Assembly: GCF_018476525.1 (NCBI RefSeq)
Contig: NZ_JAHCST010000061.1
Span: 1-55,033 of the forward strand
Direction: 5' to 3'
From: Acrocarpospora catenulata
GTDB taxonomy: Bacteria > Actinomycetota > Actinomycetes > Streptosporangiales > Streptosporangiaceae
DNA length: 55,033 bases
The translations under genes and the position numbers were made by a program. The notes under the pieces were generated by a model. It searched no databases. It was given only the letters and a program-made list of their open reading frames with translations, and was not told the origin of the DNA. Positions 33,343 through 41,540 of the stretch are shown piece after piece (position 1 is the first letter of the stretch; every line of letters starts with the position of its first letter).

Positions 33343-34224
33343 ATGTTCAGACTGGGCACGACCAGTGTGTTGTCGTTCGTGACCGTACTGGCCGTTCTGA
33401 CCGGTTGCGGTTCGGGCGGCGGCGGGGCGGAGTCGGCGGCGGCTCCCTCCGCGGATTCCCAGAACCAGCAGCGCCAGCGCCAGGCCGGGCTCGCCACCTG
33501 CATGAAGGGCAAGGGATTCACCTACCACCCGATCGTCTCCCAGCCGGAGCTCCCGGAGGAGATGAAACAGGAGAGTTCCGGCGACTACGAGGCGATGAAG
33601 AAGTACCGCGGCAAGTACGGCTTCGGCTTCGCCGCCTCCTTCGTCTATCCGAATGAAACGGGCGGGCGGGTAGCCGTCCGGGCGGTTGCCGGCGGCGGTT
33701 CGAACAGCGGCGACCCGAACGACAAGGTCATCGCCGGGCTGTCGGAGACGCAGCGGGAGGCGTACTTCGACGCGATGAGCGCCTGCATGCTGGAGCAGAT
33801 CAACAAGGCCACCGGCCGGAAGCTGACCTCCATGGAGGAGCTGGGGAAGGCCCAGAGCGAGATGCTGAAGCAGGCGATCAACCGCGAACTGGACGGCGAC
33901 GCCCAGCTGGTGGAACTGGCCGGCGCGTTCGGCGACTGCCTGAAGGGCAAGGGCTACCAGGTGACCTCCCAGCGCCCCTCCGAGATCTCCCGCAGCACCG
34001 AGCAGCCGTTCATGGAAGAGCTGGGGAAATTCGGTGCGAAGACGCCCACGCCCGATGAGGCCCGGCCCATGCTGACGCGCGAGATCAAGGCGGCGCTGGA
34101 CGATCTGGAGTGCGGCAAGAACTTCTATCCCGTCTACCGGCCCAAGGCGAACACGGTCCACCAGCAGGTGGCCGATCTCTACGGGGGCATGGGCCTCATC
34201 GTCACGACGGCGACCAAGGGATAG
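33343..34224 (+). CDS. Putative lipoprotein heading the ABC export operon
   Basis: 293 aa with a lipoprotein signal (FVTVLAVLTGC, lipobox Cys at about 24) and a Gly/Ser linker. The mature part has two similar Cys-centred motifs, TCMKGKGFTYHP and DCLKGKGYQVTS, suggesting an internal duplication of about 140 residues, and more Cys at AMSACMLEQ and LECGKNF. It is predicted to be anchored outside the membrane. The ATG follows GGGGA. It is the first gene before the membrane-fusion protein; I know no function, but position suggests an accessory or substrate sensor of the exporter. Confidence 0.82.
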   Translation: MFRLGTTSVLSFVTVLAVLTGCGSGGGGAESAAAPSADSQNQQRQRQAGLATCMKGKGFTYHPIVSQPELPEEMKQESSGDYEAMKKYRGKYGFGFAASFVYPNETGGRVAVRAVAGGGSNSGDPNDKVIAGLSETQREAYFDAMSACMLEQINKATGRKLTSMEELGKAQSEMLKQAINRELDGDAQLVELAGAFGDCLKGKGYQVTSQRPSEISRSTEQPFMEELGKFGAKTPTPDEARPMLTREIKAALDDLECGKNFYPVYRPKANTVHQQVADLYGGMGLIVTTATKG

Positions 34225-34283
34225 CGCCGGCGCGCGGCCTTCCTTTCTCCGCGGCCTTCTTCTCTCATCGAAGCGAGTTCAGC

Positions 34284-36077
34284 ATGCGCGAGTTCAGGGC
34301 GTCCGGCGGCGCCCGTGGTCAATCCACCTCCGGGGGCTCCAGGAACGGGCTCTCCAGGAACAAGGTGCTCGCCGGTGTCCTGGCCGGGGTGCTGGTGATC
34401 GCCGGCGTCGGCTGGGCGGTGGGCACGAACCTGCGTTCCCCGGCCGACGAGGCGGCCGCGCGCCGGCCGCCGAACCCGTCCCTGGTCACGGCGCCGGTCG
34501 AGTTGCGCAAGCTCACCAGCACGGTCACCGTCAGCGGCACGCTCACCTACGGCTCCTCGCTGCCGGTCACGCTGGGCGGGCCGGTCGGCGGCGGTGCCAC
34601 CGGCGCAGGCGCGCCCCAGCGCGTCACGAAGGCGCCCGAACCCGGTCCGATCAAGGAGGGCGAGGTGATGATGCAGGCCAACGGCCGACCGGTGTTCGCC
34701 TTTCGCGGGCGGCTGCCGATGTACCGCCCGCTGGTGCCCGGTACGGAAGGCGAGGACGTGCGGCAGTTGCAACGCGCGCTCCGCCGTCTGGGCTCGCGGG
34801 TGTCCGTCTCGGGCGTCTTCGACCAGGCCACCGTCACCGCGGTCGAAGCCTGGTACCGCAAGCGTGGCTACCGGGTCCAGGAGCCCGACCTGGAGACCCG
34901 CAGGACCCTGCAGCAGTTGCGCCAGGCCGTACAGACCGCTGAGGAGGCCCGGGCGGCCGACCGCAAGGCGCTGGAGGAGGGGCTGGACGTGAAACCGGTC
35001 AAGATGCGCCACGACAACGCCCGCCGCGATGTCGCCACGGCCGAGAAGGCGCTCCGGGAGGCTCTGCGGCAGGAGATGACCCCCGAGCAGACCACCCAGC
35101 TGGCGGGCCTGCGGCGTGCGGTACGCACCGCCGAGGAGATGGTGCTCGCGGCCCAGCAGGCATTGGACGAGGCCAGAACGCCGCCCTCGCCGTCGCCCTC
35201 CGCGCCCCCGGTGGACACCCGGCTGCTGGAGCTGAAGCTCGCCAACGCCCAGCAGGACCTGGACGACGCCCGCCAGGCCGTGGCGGACTACGAGCAGCAG
35301 ATCAGCACCGACCGGGAGAAACGGCTGGAGGAGCTGCGCAAGGCCGTACGCCTCGCGAAGGAGGCCGAGGCCACGGCCGAGCAGGCGCTCCGCCGGGCCA
35401 AGGAGGTCTCCCCGCTGCGGATGAAACTCACCCACAGCACCGCCAACCTGGCCGACGCCCGGAGCATCCTGGCCGAATACCTCAAGACGTACGGGGCGAG
35501 CGTGCCGGCCGGCGAGATCGTCTTTCTCCCGACGCTGCCGGCCCGCATCGACCAGGTCGAGGTCAAGCCCGGCGACCTCATCGAGGCCAAGGTCGCCACC
35601 GTGACCAGCTCCGCCTTCGCGGTCGCCGGGTCGGTGGAGGCCAGGGAGGCCAAGCTGCTGCGCCCGAACCAGAAGGCCACCATGGAAACTCTCGACGGCA
35701 CCCTCCTGCCGGCCACGCTGACCGCCTTCGGCGAGGGGGCGCGGATCGCCTCGGACAAGGAGAACTCGCAGGAGGACTCCTCGGTGCCGGTGCTGCTCAC
35801 GCCCGACCACAACAAGGGGCTCAAGGACCTGGTCGGGTCGTCGCTGACGGTACGGATCTCCGTCGGGTCCACCGACGGGGAGGTGCTGAGCGTTCCGGTC
35901 ACCGCCATCGTCACCTCGGCCGACGGCCGCCCCCGGGTGCGGGTGGCGCTGGACGGCGACCAGACCCGCGAGGTCGAGGTACGCACCGGGCTGACCGCCG
36001 ACGGCAACGTGGAGATCACTCCCGTGCCGGAGGGCGCGATCAAGGAAGGCGACCGGGTCGTGGTGAACGATGCCTGA
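34284..36077 (+). CDS. Membrane-fusion protein with peptidoglycan-binding domain
   Basis: 597 aa. One N-terminal transmembrane helix (VLAGVLAGVLVIAGVGWAVG), a beta region (LTSTVTVSGTLTYG), a PG_binding_1 domain at about 150-200 (PGTEGEDVRQLQRALRRLG), a long coiled coil of two Ala/Glu/Arg-rich blocks (about 210-400), then a barrel and membrane-proximal domain with the family's SLTVRISVGSTDGEVLSVPV. This is the periplasmic-adaptor-like subunit of MacAB-type exporters in Gram-positive bacteria, here able to touch the cell wall. Its end overlaps the ATPase start by 8 bp. Confidence 0.87.
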   Translation: MREFRASGGARGQSTSGGSRNGLSRNKVLAGVLAGVLVIAGVGWAVGTNLRSPADEAAARRPPNPSLVTAPVELRKLTSTVTVSGTLTYGSSLPVTLGGPVGGGATGAGAPQRVTKAPEPGPIKEGEVMMQANGRPVFAFRGRLPMYRPLVPGTEGEDVRQLQRALRRLGSRVSVSGVFDQATVTAVEAWYRKRGYRVQEPDLETRRTLQQLRQAVQTAEEARAADRKALEEGLDVKPVKMRHDNARRDVATAEKALREALRQEMTPEQTTQLAGLRRAVRTAEEMVLAAQQALDEARTPPSPSPSAPPVDTRLLELKLANAQQDLDDARQAVADYEQQISTDREKRLEELRKAVRLAKEAEATAEQALRRAKEVSPLRMKLTHSTANLADARSILAEYLKTYGASVPAGEIVFLPTLPARIDQVEVKPGDLIEAKVATVTSSAFAVAGSVEAREAKLLRPNQKATMETLDGTLLPATLTAFGEGARIASDKENSQEDSSVPVLLTPDHNKGLKDLVGSSLTVRISVGSTDGEVLSVPVTAIVTSADGRPRVRVALDGDQTREVEVRTGLTADGNVEITPVPEGAIKEGDRVVVNDA

Positions 36078-36747
36078 GCCCGTCATCGAGCTGACCGGTG
36101 TCTGCCGGGAGTTCCCCTCCGATCCCCCGGTGCGCGCGCTGAGCGACGTCGACCTGCGGGTGGAGCCCGGCGACTATCTGGCCATCGTCGGCCCGTCCGG
36201 GTCGGGGAAGTCCACGCTGCTCAACATTCTCGGGCTACTGGATCGACCGAGCTCGGGGTCGTACCGGCTGGACGGCGTGGAGACCACCGAGCTGCGCGAC
36301 GGCGCGCGGACCCGACTGCGCGGGGCGCGGATCGGGTTCGTCTTCCAGTCCTTCCACCTGCTCCCGCATCGCACGGTGGTGGAGAACGTCATGCTGGCCG
36401 AGGTCTACGGGCCGCATCCCCGCCGGGGACGGCGGGCCCGCGCCGAACAGGCGCTGGAGCAGGTCGGCATGGGGCACCGCACCGGGTTCGCGCCTGGCCG
36501 GTTGTCCGGCGGGGAGCGGCAGCGGGTGGCCATCGCCCGTGCCCTGATGGCGCGGCCCGCCCTGCTGCTCTGTGACGAGCCCACGGGCAACCTCGACAGC
36601 CGCAACACGGAGGCCATCCTGGACCTGTTCGACGGGCTGCGCGCCCAGGGCCTGACCATCCTGGTGATCACTCACGAGGACGGGGTGAGCGCCCGGGCCG
36701 GACGCCGGGTGCGCATCGGCGACGGCCTCCTCACCGAGCAGGGGTGA
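36070..36747 (+). CDS. MacB/LolD-type ABC transporter ATPase
   Basis: 225 aa with Walker A (GPSGSGKST), Q-loop ([12 protein letters not shown]), signature ([15 protein letters not shown]), Walker B ([12 protein letters not shown]) and the H-loop (ITHEDG). The NLD after Walker B is typical of the LolD/MacB group that powers FtsX-type permeases. It is coupled to the adaptor gene upstream (8-bp overlap) and to the permease downstream. Confidence 0.95.
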   Translation: MPEPVIELTGVCREFPSDPPVRALSDVDLRVEPGDYLAIVGPSGSGKSTLLNILGLLDRPSSGSYRLDGVETTELRDGARTRLRGARIGFVFQSFHLLPHRTVVENVMLAEVYGPHPRRGRRARAEQALEQVGMGHRTGFAPGRLSGGERQRVAIARALMARPALLLCDEPTGNLDSRNTEAILDLFDGLRAQGLTILVITHEDGVSARAGRRVRIGDGLLTEQG

Positions 36748-36749
36748 CC

Positions 36750-37928
36750 ATGGACCTTCGCGATCTGTGGGCCGAATCCCTGGCGGGCATGCTCGCCCGT
36801 CCCGTGCGGTCGGCGCTGACCACGCTGGGCACCGTACTGGGGATCACCACGCTGGTGGTCACCCTGGGCATCGCGGCGACCGCCGGGAACCAGATCGTCG
36901 GGCGCTTCGACGAACTGCTGGCCACCAGCGTCACCGTCGACGTCCCGCCGAGCAGCCGCGGGCCGCTGGTCTCCTGGGACGCGCCCGGAGAACTGCGGCG
37001 GCTGCGCGGCGTGGTGTCGGCCACAGCGCTGGCACAGAACGAGGAGAGCTCGAACCTGGTGGTGACCGCCAACAATCTCCTTGACCCCACCCGGGTCTTC
37101 GGGCAGACCCTCGCCGTCGTCGCGGCCGGCCCCAACCTGCCGGAGACCACCCATGGCCGGCTGCTGGCCGGGCGCTTCTACGACGCCGGCCACGTCGCCC
37201 GGCACGACCGTGTGGTCGTCCTGGGCGAGCAGGCCGCCGCCATGCTCGGCATCACCCGGCTGGACCACGCTCCGGCGGTGTTCATCAACGACCGCGCCTA
37301 CACCGTCATCGGGATCATCGGCGATCTCCGGCGGGAGCGGGTCCTGGCCAGCGCGGTCCTGGTGCCGCCCACGCTCGGTCCCGACTTCGGCCTGAAGGAC
37401 GTCACCCGGGTCCTGGTGGCCACCCAGCTCGGCGCCGCCGAGCTGATCGCCCGTCAGGCTCCCCTCGCCCTCAGCCCCAGCAACGTCGGGGAACTGCAGG
37501 TGATCGCTCCGGCCGGCCCCAGGCGCGCCCGCGACGGGGCCCAGGACGACGTCAACGGCATGTTCCTCATTCTCGGCCTGGTCTCCCTGGTCGTCGGGGC
37601 GGTCGGCATCGCCAACGTCACCCTGGTCACCGTCATGGAGCGCGTCGCCGAGATCGGGCTGCGCCGGGCGCTGGGGGCCGGGCGGCGGCACATAGCCGGC
37701 CAGTTCCTGCTGGAGTCCAGCCTGATCGGGCTCACGGGCGGGGTGATCGGGGCCAGCCTGGGGATGGCCGCGGTCGTCGGGGTGGCGGCCGTCCGTCAGT
37801 GGACGCCGGTGCTGGACATCCGGCTGGCCCTGGCCGCTCCCGTGGCCGGGGCGCTGGTCGGGCTGCTGGCCGGGCTCTATCCGGCCCTGCGCGCGGCCCG
37901 CATGGAACCCGTCGACGCCCTCAGATGA
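36750..37928 (+). CDS. FtsX/MacB-type ABC permease
   Basis: About 392 aa. An N-terminal transmembrane helix (ALTTLGTVLGITTLVVTLGI) is followed by a MacB-like extracellular domain of about 220 residues and three C-terminal helices with the FtsX core (VGIANVTLVTVMERVAEIGL, RRALGAG, LYPALRAARMEPVDALR). ATG 36750 is preferred with GGGG five bases upstream; GTG 36744 overlaps the ATPase stop. With the ATPase and adaptor it should form a tripartite-like exporter. The end overlaps the convergent phosphotransferase by 8 bp. Confidence 0.92.
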   Translation: MDLRDLWAESLAGMLARPVRSALTTLGTVLGITTLVVTLGIAATAGNQIVGRFDELLATSVTVDVPPSSRGPLVSWDAPGELRRLRGVVSATALAQNEESSNLVVTANNLLDPTRVFGQTLAVVAAGPNLPETTHGRLLAGRFYDAGHVARHDRVVVLGEQAAAMLGITRLDHAPAVFINDRAYTVIGIIGDLRRERVLASAVLVPPTLGPDFGLKDVTRVLVATQLGAAELIARQAPLALSPSNVGELQVIAPAGPRRARDGAQDDVNGMFLILGLVSLVVGAVGIANVTLVTVMERVAEIGLRRALGAGRRHIAGQFLLESSLIGLTGGVIGASLGMAAVVGVAAVRQWTPVLDIRLALAAPVAGALVGLLAGLYPALRAARMEPVDALR

Positions 37929-38715
37929 GGTGCTCGTGCAGGAGGTCCTCGTTGGCGTCCAGCCAGGCCGCCGCCCGGCGGATCCGCTGGCCCACGCCGT
38001 TCGCCCAGAGGGTCGCCCATCCGCCGCCGAGGGTCTCGGCCTTGTGCCGCGTGGAGAGGTACGACTGGTCGAAGCGCGTCCGGGCCATCGGCAGGAGGCG
38101 GAGACGGTCGGCCGGGCTCAGCCCGTACGCGTCGCAGAAGAGCCGCAGCCGGGGGCCGACCTTCACCGTTCGCTGGAGGGGGTCGCGGTCGAGCGGATCC
38201 GCGATGGGCGCCCAGTGCCTGAGCGTGGTGACGATGTCGAAGAGCCGCGAGGTGGGACGCGCCAGGTCGAAGTCGATGAAGGCGACCGGCACGCCGGAGC
38301 GGAAGATGACGTTCTCAGGGGTGATGTCGCAGTGGCCGATGACTTCTACGGGGCCGCAGTTGGAGCCGTCCTCCCAGATCGCGCCCACCGGCCGGAAATC
38401 CGCCACCGCGTCGTGGTAGTCCCGGAGCAGCCGGGCGAGCGCCACCAGGGCGGCATCGGTGACCGCGTACGCCGGTAAGGGCCGGACCGCGGCTTCACCC
38501 TCGATGTAGCTGAGAATCTCCCGCCCCGACTCGTCGATGCCGAGCGCCCGGGGCGCCCCGTCGAACCCCGCGGCCTCCAGGTGGCGCAGCAGCGCGTGCA
38601 CCGACGGCGTGGACGGCCGGGTGGGACGGCGGACGGTCCTGCCCACCCGCACCACACCGTCGGTGACATCGCCACCGGTCAGCGGAATCTCCGCGGCCTC
38701 CGTCCAGATCGACAT
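37921..38715 (-). CDS. APH-family phosphotransferase
   Basis: 264 aa with the aminoglycoside phosphotransferase/choline kinase catalytic loop IGHCDITPENVIF (Brenner-like HxDxxxxN) and the Mg-binding VAFIDFDLARP. The N-terminal lobe is short and starts around GRTVRRPTRPST. The family phosphorylates small hydroxyl compounds, including antibiotics, amino sugars and thiamine; the substrate cannot be assigned. It is a single gene with no obvious pathway neighbours. Confidence 0.85.
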   Translation of the reverse strand: MSIWTEAAEIPLTGGDVTDGVVRVGRTVRRPTRPSTPSVHALLRHLEAAGFDGAPRALGIDESGREILSYIEGEAAVRPLPAYAVTDAALVALARLLRDYHDAVADFRPVGAIWEDGSNCGPVEVIGHCDITPENVIFRSGVPVAFIDFDLARPTSRLFDIVTTLRHWAPIADPLDRDPLQRTVKVGPRLRLFCDAYGLSPADRLRLLPMARTRFDQSYLSTRHKAETLGGGWATLWANGVGQRIRRAAAWLDANEDLLHEHLI

Positions 38716-38967
38716 GGGACAGCAGCGTAGCCCGATACGAACCTGATTCGGTCTCAGATTCTGAAATCCCCGAGGCGAACCCGGTCATCGGGACCACTTT
38801 TTCTGCGTCTGCGGGTGCAGCCGACGGCCAGGGACGGTCGGTGCCGGGCGGTACGCGGGACCGCCGGGACCTGGCGGGCGGACGTGGCCGCGTCGCGAAC
38901 CGGATTGGTGATGATTCTGATCAACGACATCGTGGTCCTCCCGCCCCCTAGACTCGGATCGAGTATT

Positions 38968-38983
38968 TCGAGATATATCGCGA
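38968..38983. promoter_or_regulatory. AT-rich near-palindrome in a 363-bp gap
   Basis: TCGAGATATATCGCGA is a 16-bp palindrome with one mismatched pair, centred in unusually AT-rich sequence 96 bp before the DUF4352 gene. It may be a repressor operator. The rest of the gap 38716-39078 shows nothing I can name. Confidence 0.4.
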
Positions 38984-39078
38984 GTGTCAAGAAGTGGCAT
39001 CTGCGGCAAATCTCGTCGGAATCCGTGCGGCGCGGGATGATTACGCGAACTCGATCGCATGAGCCCCTGGAGACCACC

Positions 39079-39777
39079 ATGTCGCAGTATGGGCCGCCGG
39101 GTCCGCCGCAGTACGGGCCCTCCGGGTACTACTACCCGCCGCCTCCCCCACCCCGGCGGAGCAACACGGCCCTGATCCTGCTGGTCGTGGTGATGGTCCT
39201 CGCCATCGTGGGCGCCAGCTTCGGGGTGATCTACGCGATCCGAAAAACCGACGAGAGCAGCAGCGGTACGGCGACCAGACCGAACGTCACCGAGTCGGCC
39301 CCCGAGACGACGGAGCCGGTGGAAACGGAACTCGCGGTCAAGCCGTCCGACCCGCCAGGACCCCGCCGCCTCGGCGACATCATCCGGCTCCACGGCATCG
39401 AGGACGATCTCCTGATGGCCGTAAAGGTCACCAAAGTGATCAACGCGACACCGGCGAACCAGTACATCCAGCCCAAACAGGGCTACCAGTACGTCGCCGT
39501 GGAACTCATCATCAAGAACATCGGCAAGGCCACCTACAGCGATGCCCCCAGCAACAGCGGCCTTCTGATCGACGCCGACGACCAGCAGCACCGCTCCACC
39601 TACGGCGAGGTCCTCGAAGGCGCCGCCCTCAACGGCCTGGTCAAGGTCTCCCCCGGCGACACCCGCAAGGGCGTGCTCGTCTTCGAGATCCCCCGCAGGA
39701 CCAAGCTGACCACCTTCCAGTTCACCCTGAACAGCGGCTTCGCCAAGGAACAGGGCGAGTGGTCGATTAGGTCCTGA
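39079..39777 (+). CDS. Membrane-anchored DUF4352 protein
   Basis: 232 aa. A Pro/Gly/Tyr-rich cytosolic N-terminus (GPPQYGPSGYYYPPPPPP) precedes one transmembrane helix (ALILLVVVMVLAIVGASFGV), a Thr/Glu linker and a DUF4352-like immunoglobulin-fold domain (YQYVAVELIIKNIGKATYSD, DTRKGVLVFEIPR). Such proteins are displayed outside the membrane; function is unknown. The ATG at 39079 is chosen because the upstream frame lacks protein character. Confidence 0.82.
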   Translation: MSQYGPPGPPQYGPSGYYYPPPPPPRRSNTALILLVVVMVLAIVGASFGVIYAIRKTDESSSGTATRPNVTESAPETTEPVETELAVKPSDPPGPRRLGDIIRLHGIEDDLLMAVKVTKVINATPANQYIQPKQGYQYVAVELIIKNIGKATYSDAPSNSGLLIDADDQQHRSTYGEVLEGAALNGLVKVSPGDTRKGVLVFEIPRRTKLTTFQFTLNSGFAKEQGEWSIRS

Positions 39778-39894
39778 CGTCAGTGGCGCGTCAGGGTTTA
39801 GAGGCGGGCCGTCGGGATCGCGTATTGATCCGGTCTGGAGAACGCCGCCCGGCCTAGCGTCGGTGCCGTGTGGTACTTCGGAAAGGACCAGATC

Positions 39895-40155
39895 ATGAGC
39901 GATCAACCGCTCTTCGTGCCAGTCAAGCAGGGTACGGTCAGCGCCTCGCTGCGGATATTCCGCACCCCTTCCGGCGCCAGGACGGCGGTGGCGTTCTCCT
40001 CGCCGATGCGCCTGGCCACGGTGCTCGGGGCCGACCAGCATTCGGTACGCCTGAGCGAGGCGGCCCTGCGCGGCATGCTCCGCGAGCTGGGCATCACCGG
40101 CATCGTCGTCGACCCCGCCGGCACCATGACGGCCACCACCGTGGGAGCGGCGTGA
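39895..40155 (+). CDS. Small SAV_915-like protein
   Basis: 86 aa, MSDQPLFVPVKQG, with SLRIFRTPSGARTAVAFSSP and RLATVLGADQHSVRLSEAAL. This resembles the small SAV_915 family proteins of streptomycetes, assignment from memory. The ATG follows AAAGGA. Its TGA shares one base with the ATG of the decarboxylase gene, so the two are coupled. Confidence 0.7.
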   Translation: MSDQPLFVPVKQGTVSASLRIFRTPSGARTAVAFSSPMRLATVLGADQHSVRLSEAALRGMLRELGITGIVVDPAGTMTATTVGAA

Positions 40156-41483
40156 TGTGCGTTCTCCTCCAGGATCTGACCCGCCAGCCGACCGCGGCCT
40201 CCCCCGACCCGTGGCCGACCACGACCCTCTTCGCCGAGGGACAGGCCACCTGCGGCGGCGTGCCCCTCCACGAGATCGCCGAGCGTTTCGGCACCCCCGC
40301 GTACGTCGTGGACGAGGCCGACATCCGCCTCCGCTGCCGCGACTACCGTACGGCCCTGCCGGACGCCACCATCGCGTACGCGGCCAAGGCGTTCCTCTGC
40401 CGGGGCATGGCCGACTGGATCCGCCGCGAAGGGCTCGCCCTGGACGTCTGCTCGGCCGGGGAACTCGCCATCGCCCGCTCCACCGGCTTCCCCACCGAGC
40501 GCATGATCTTCCACGGCAACGCCAAGACCCCGGCCGAGCTTCGGGAGGCCATCGGCGTCGGCCGGATCGTGATCGACAACCTCGCCGAGATCCACCGGTT
40601 GGCGGCGCTGGTCCCGCCCGGCAGGCGGCAACGGGTGCTGATCCGGGTGATCCCGGACATCGAGGCCGGTGGGCACCCCAAGATCCGTACCGGCGCCGAG
40701 GGCCAGAAGTTCGGCCTGTCGATCGCGGACGGAGAGGCGGACGCCGCCGTCGACCGGGTGCTCGGTCAGCCGGAGCTCGAACTCGTGGGCCTGCACTGCC
40801 ATCTCGGCTCGCAGATCGCCTCGGCGGAGCCGTACCGGCGGGCGGCCCGGATCATGGTCGAGCAGCTGGCCCGGATCCGGGACCGGCACGGCGTGGTCCT
40901 GCCTGAGCTCGACCTTGGCGGCGGGCAGGCCATCGCCTACCTGGAGGGGGAGCACGGGCTCGACCTCCGCGAGTACGCCGCGACCGTACCGACGGAGATC
41001 AGCCGCGCGTGCCGTGAATACGGCCTGCCGATACCGCATCTAATCGTGGAGCCCGGCCGGTCCATCAGCGGGCCGTCCGGGGTGACCCTGTACCGGGTGA
41101 TCGCCATCAAGTCCGGCCCCGGCGGCGTCTTCGTCGCGGTCGACGGCGGGATGAGCGACAATCCCCGCCCCGGCCTGTACGACGCCCGCTACACCGTCCG
41201 CATGATCGGCCGCCGTTCCCAGTCCGGTTCGCGGACGGTCACCGTGGTCGGACGCCACTGCGAGAGCGGCGACGTCATCGCCCGGGACGTGGCCCTCCCG
41301 GCGGACCTGCGCCCTGGCGACCTGCTGGGGGTGGCCGCCACCGGTGCCTACCACCACTCCATGGCCTCCACCTACAACGCGACCGGCCGCGCGCCCGTGG
41401 TGGCCGTGGCCGACGGGCAGGCCCGGCTCCTGGTCCGCCGCGAGGAACCGGACGACCTGCTCCGGCGCGACGTGGGCTTGTGA
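40155..41483 (+). CDS. lysA: Diaminopimelate decarboxylase family (fold-III PLP enzyme)
   Basis: 442 aa with all landmarks of LysA: PLP Lys in IAYAAKAFLCRG, the HCHLGSQ motif, the phosphate-binding GGGQAIAY, VEPGRSISG, the catalytic Cys in RHCESGDVI, and GAYHHSMASTYN. It should decarboxylate meso-diaminopimelate to lysine. Coupling to a SAV_915-like protein rather than to thrA/argS-type neighbours suggests a second, specialised copy; the main lysA cannot be checked here. The gene ends 57 bp before the convergent kdpD stop. Confidence 0.88.
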   Translation: MCVLLQDLTRQPTAASPDPWPTTTLFAEGQATCGGVPLHEIAERFGTPAYVVDEADIRLRCRDYRTALPDATIAYAAKAFLCRGMADWIRREGLALDVCSAGELAIARSTGFPTERMIFHGNAKTPAELREAIGVGRIVIDNLAEIHRLAALVPPGRRQRVLIRVIPDIEAGGHPKIRTGAEGQKFGLSIADGEADAAVDRVLGQPELELVGLHCHLGSQIASAEPYRRAARIMVEQLARIRDRHGVVLPELDLGGGQAIAYLEGEHGLDLREYAATVPTEISRACREYGLPIPHLIVEPGRSISGPSGVTLYRVIAIKSGPGGVFVAVDGGMSDNPRPGLYDARYTVRMIGRRSQSGSRTVTVVGRHCESGDVIARDVALPADLRPGDLLGVAATGAYHHSMASTYNATGRAPVVAVADGQARLLVRREEPDDLLRRDVGL

Positions 41484-41540
41484 TCCAGGCCAAGCCCCAG
41501 AGCGCTGCCAAGGACTGAATTAGAGACCAGGGCCCGCGGG

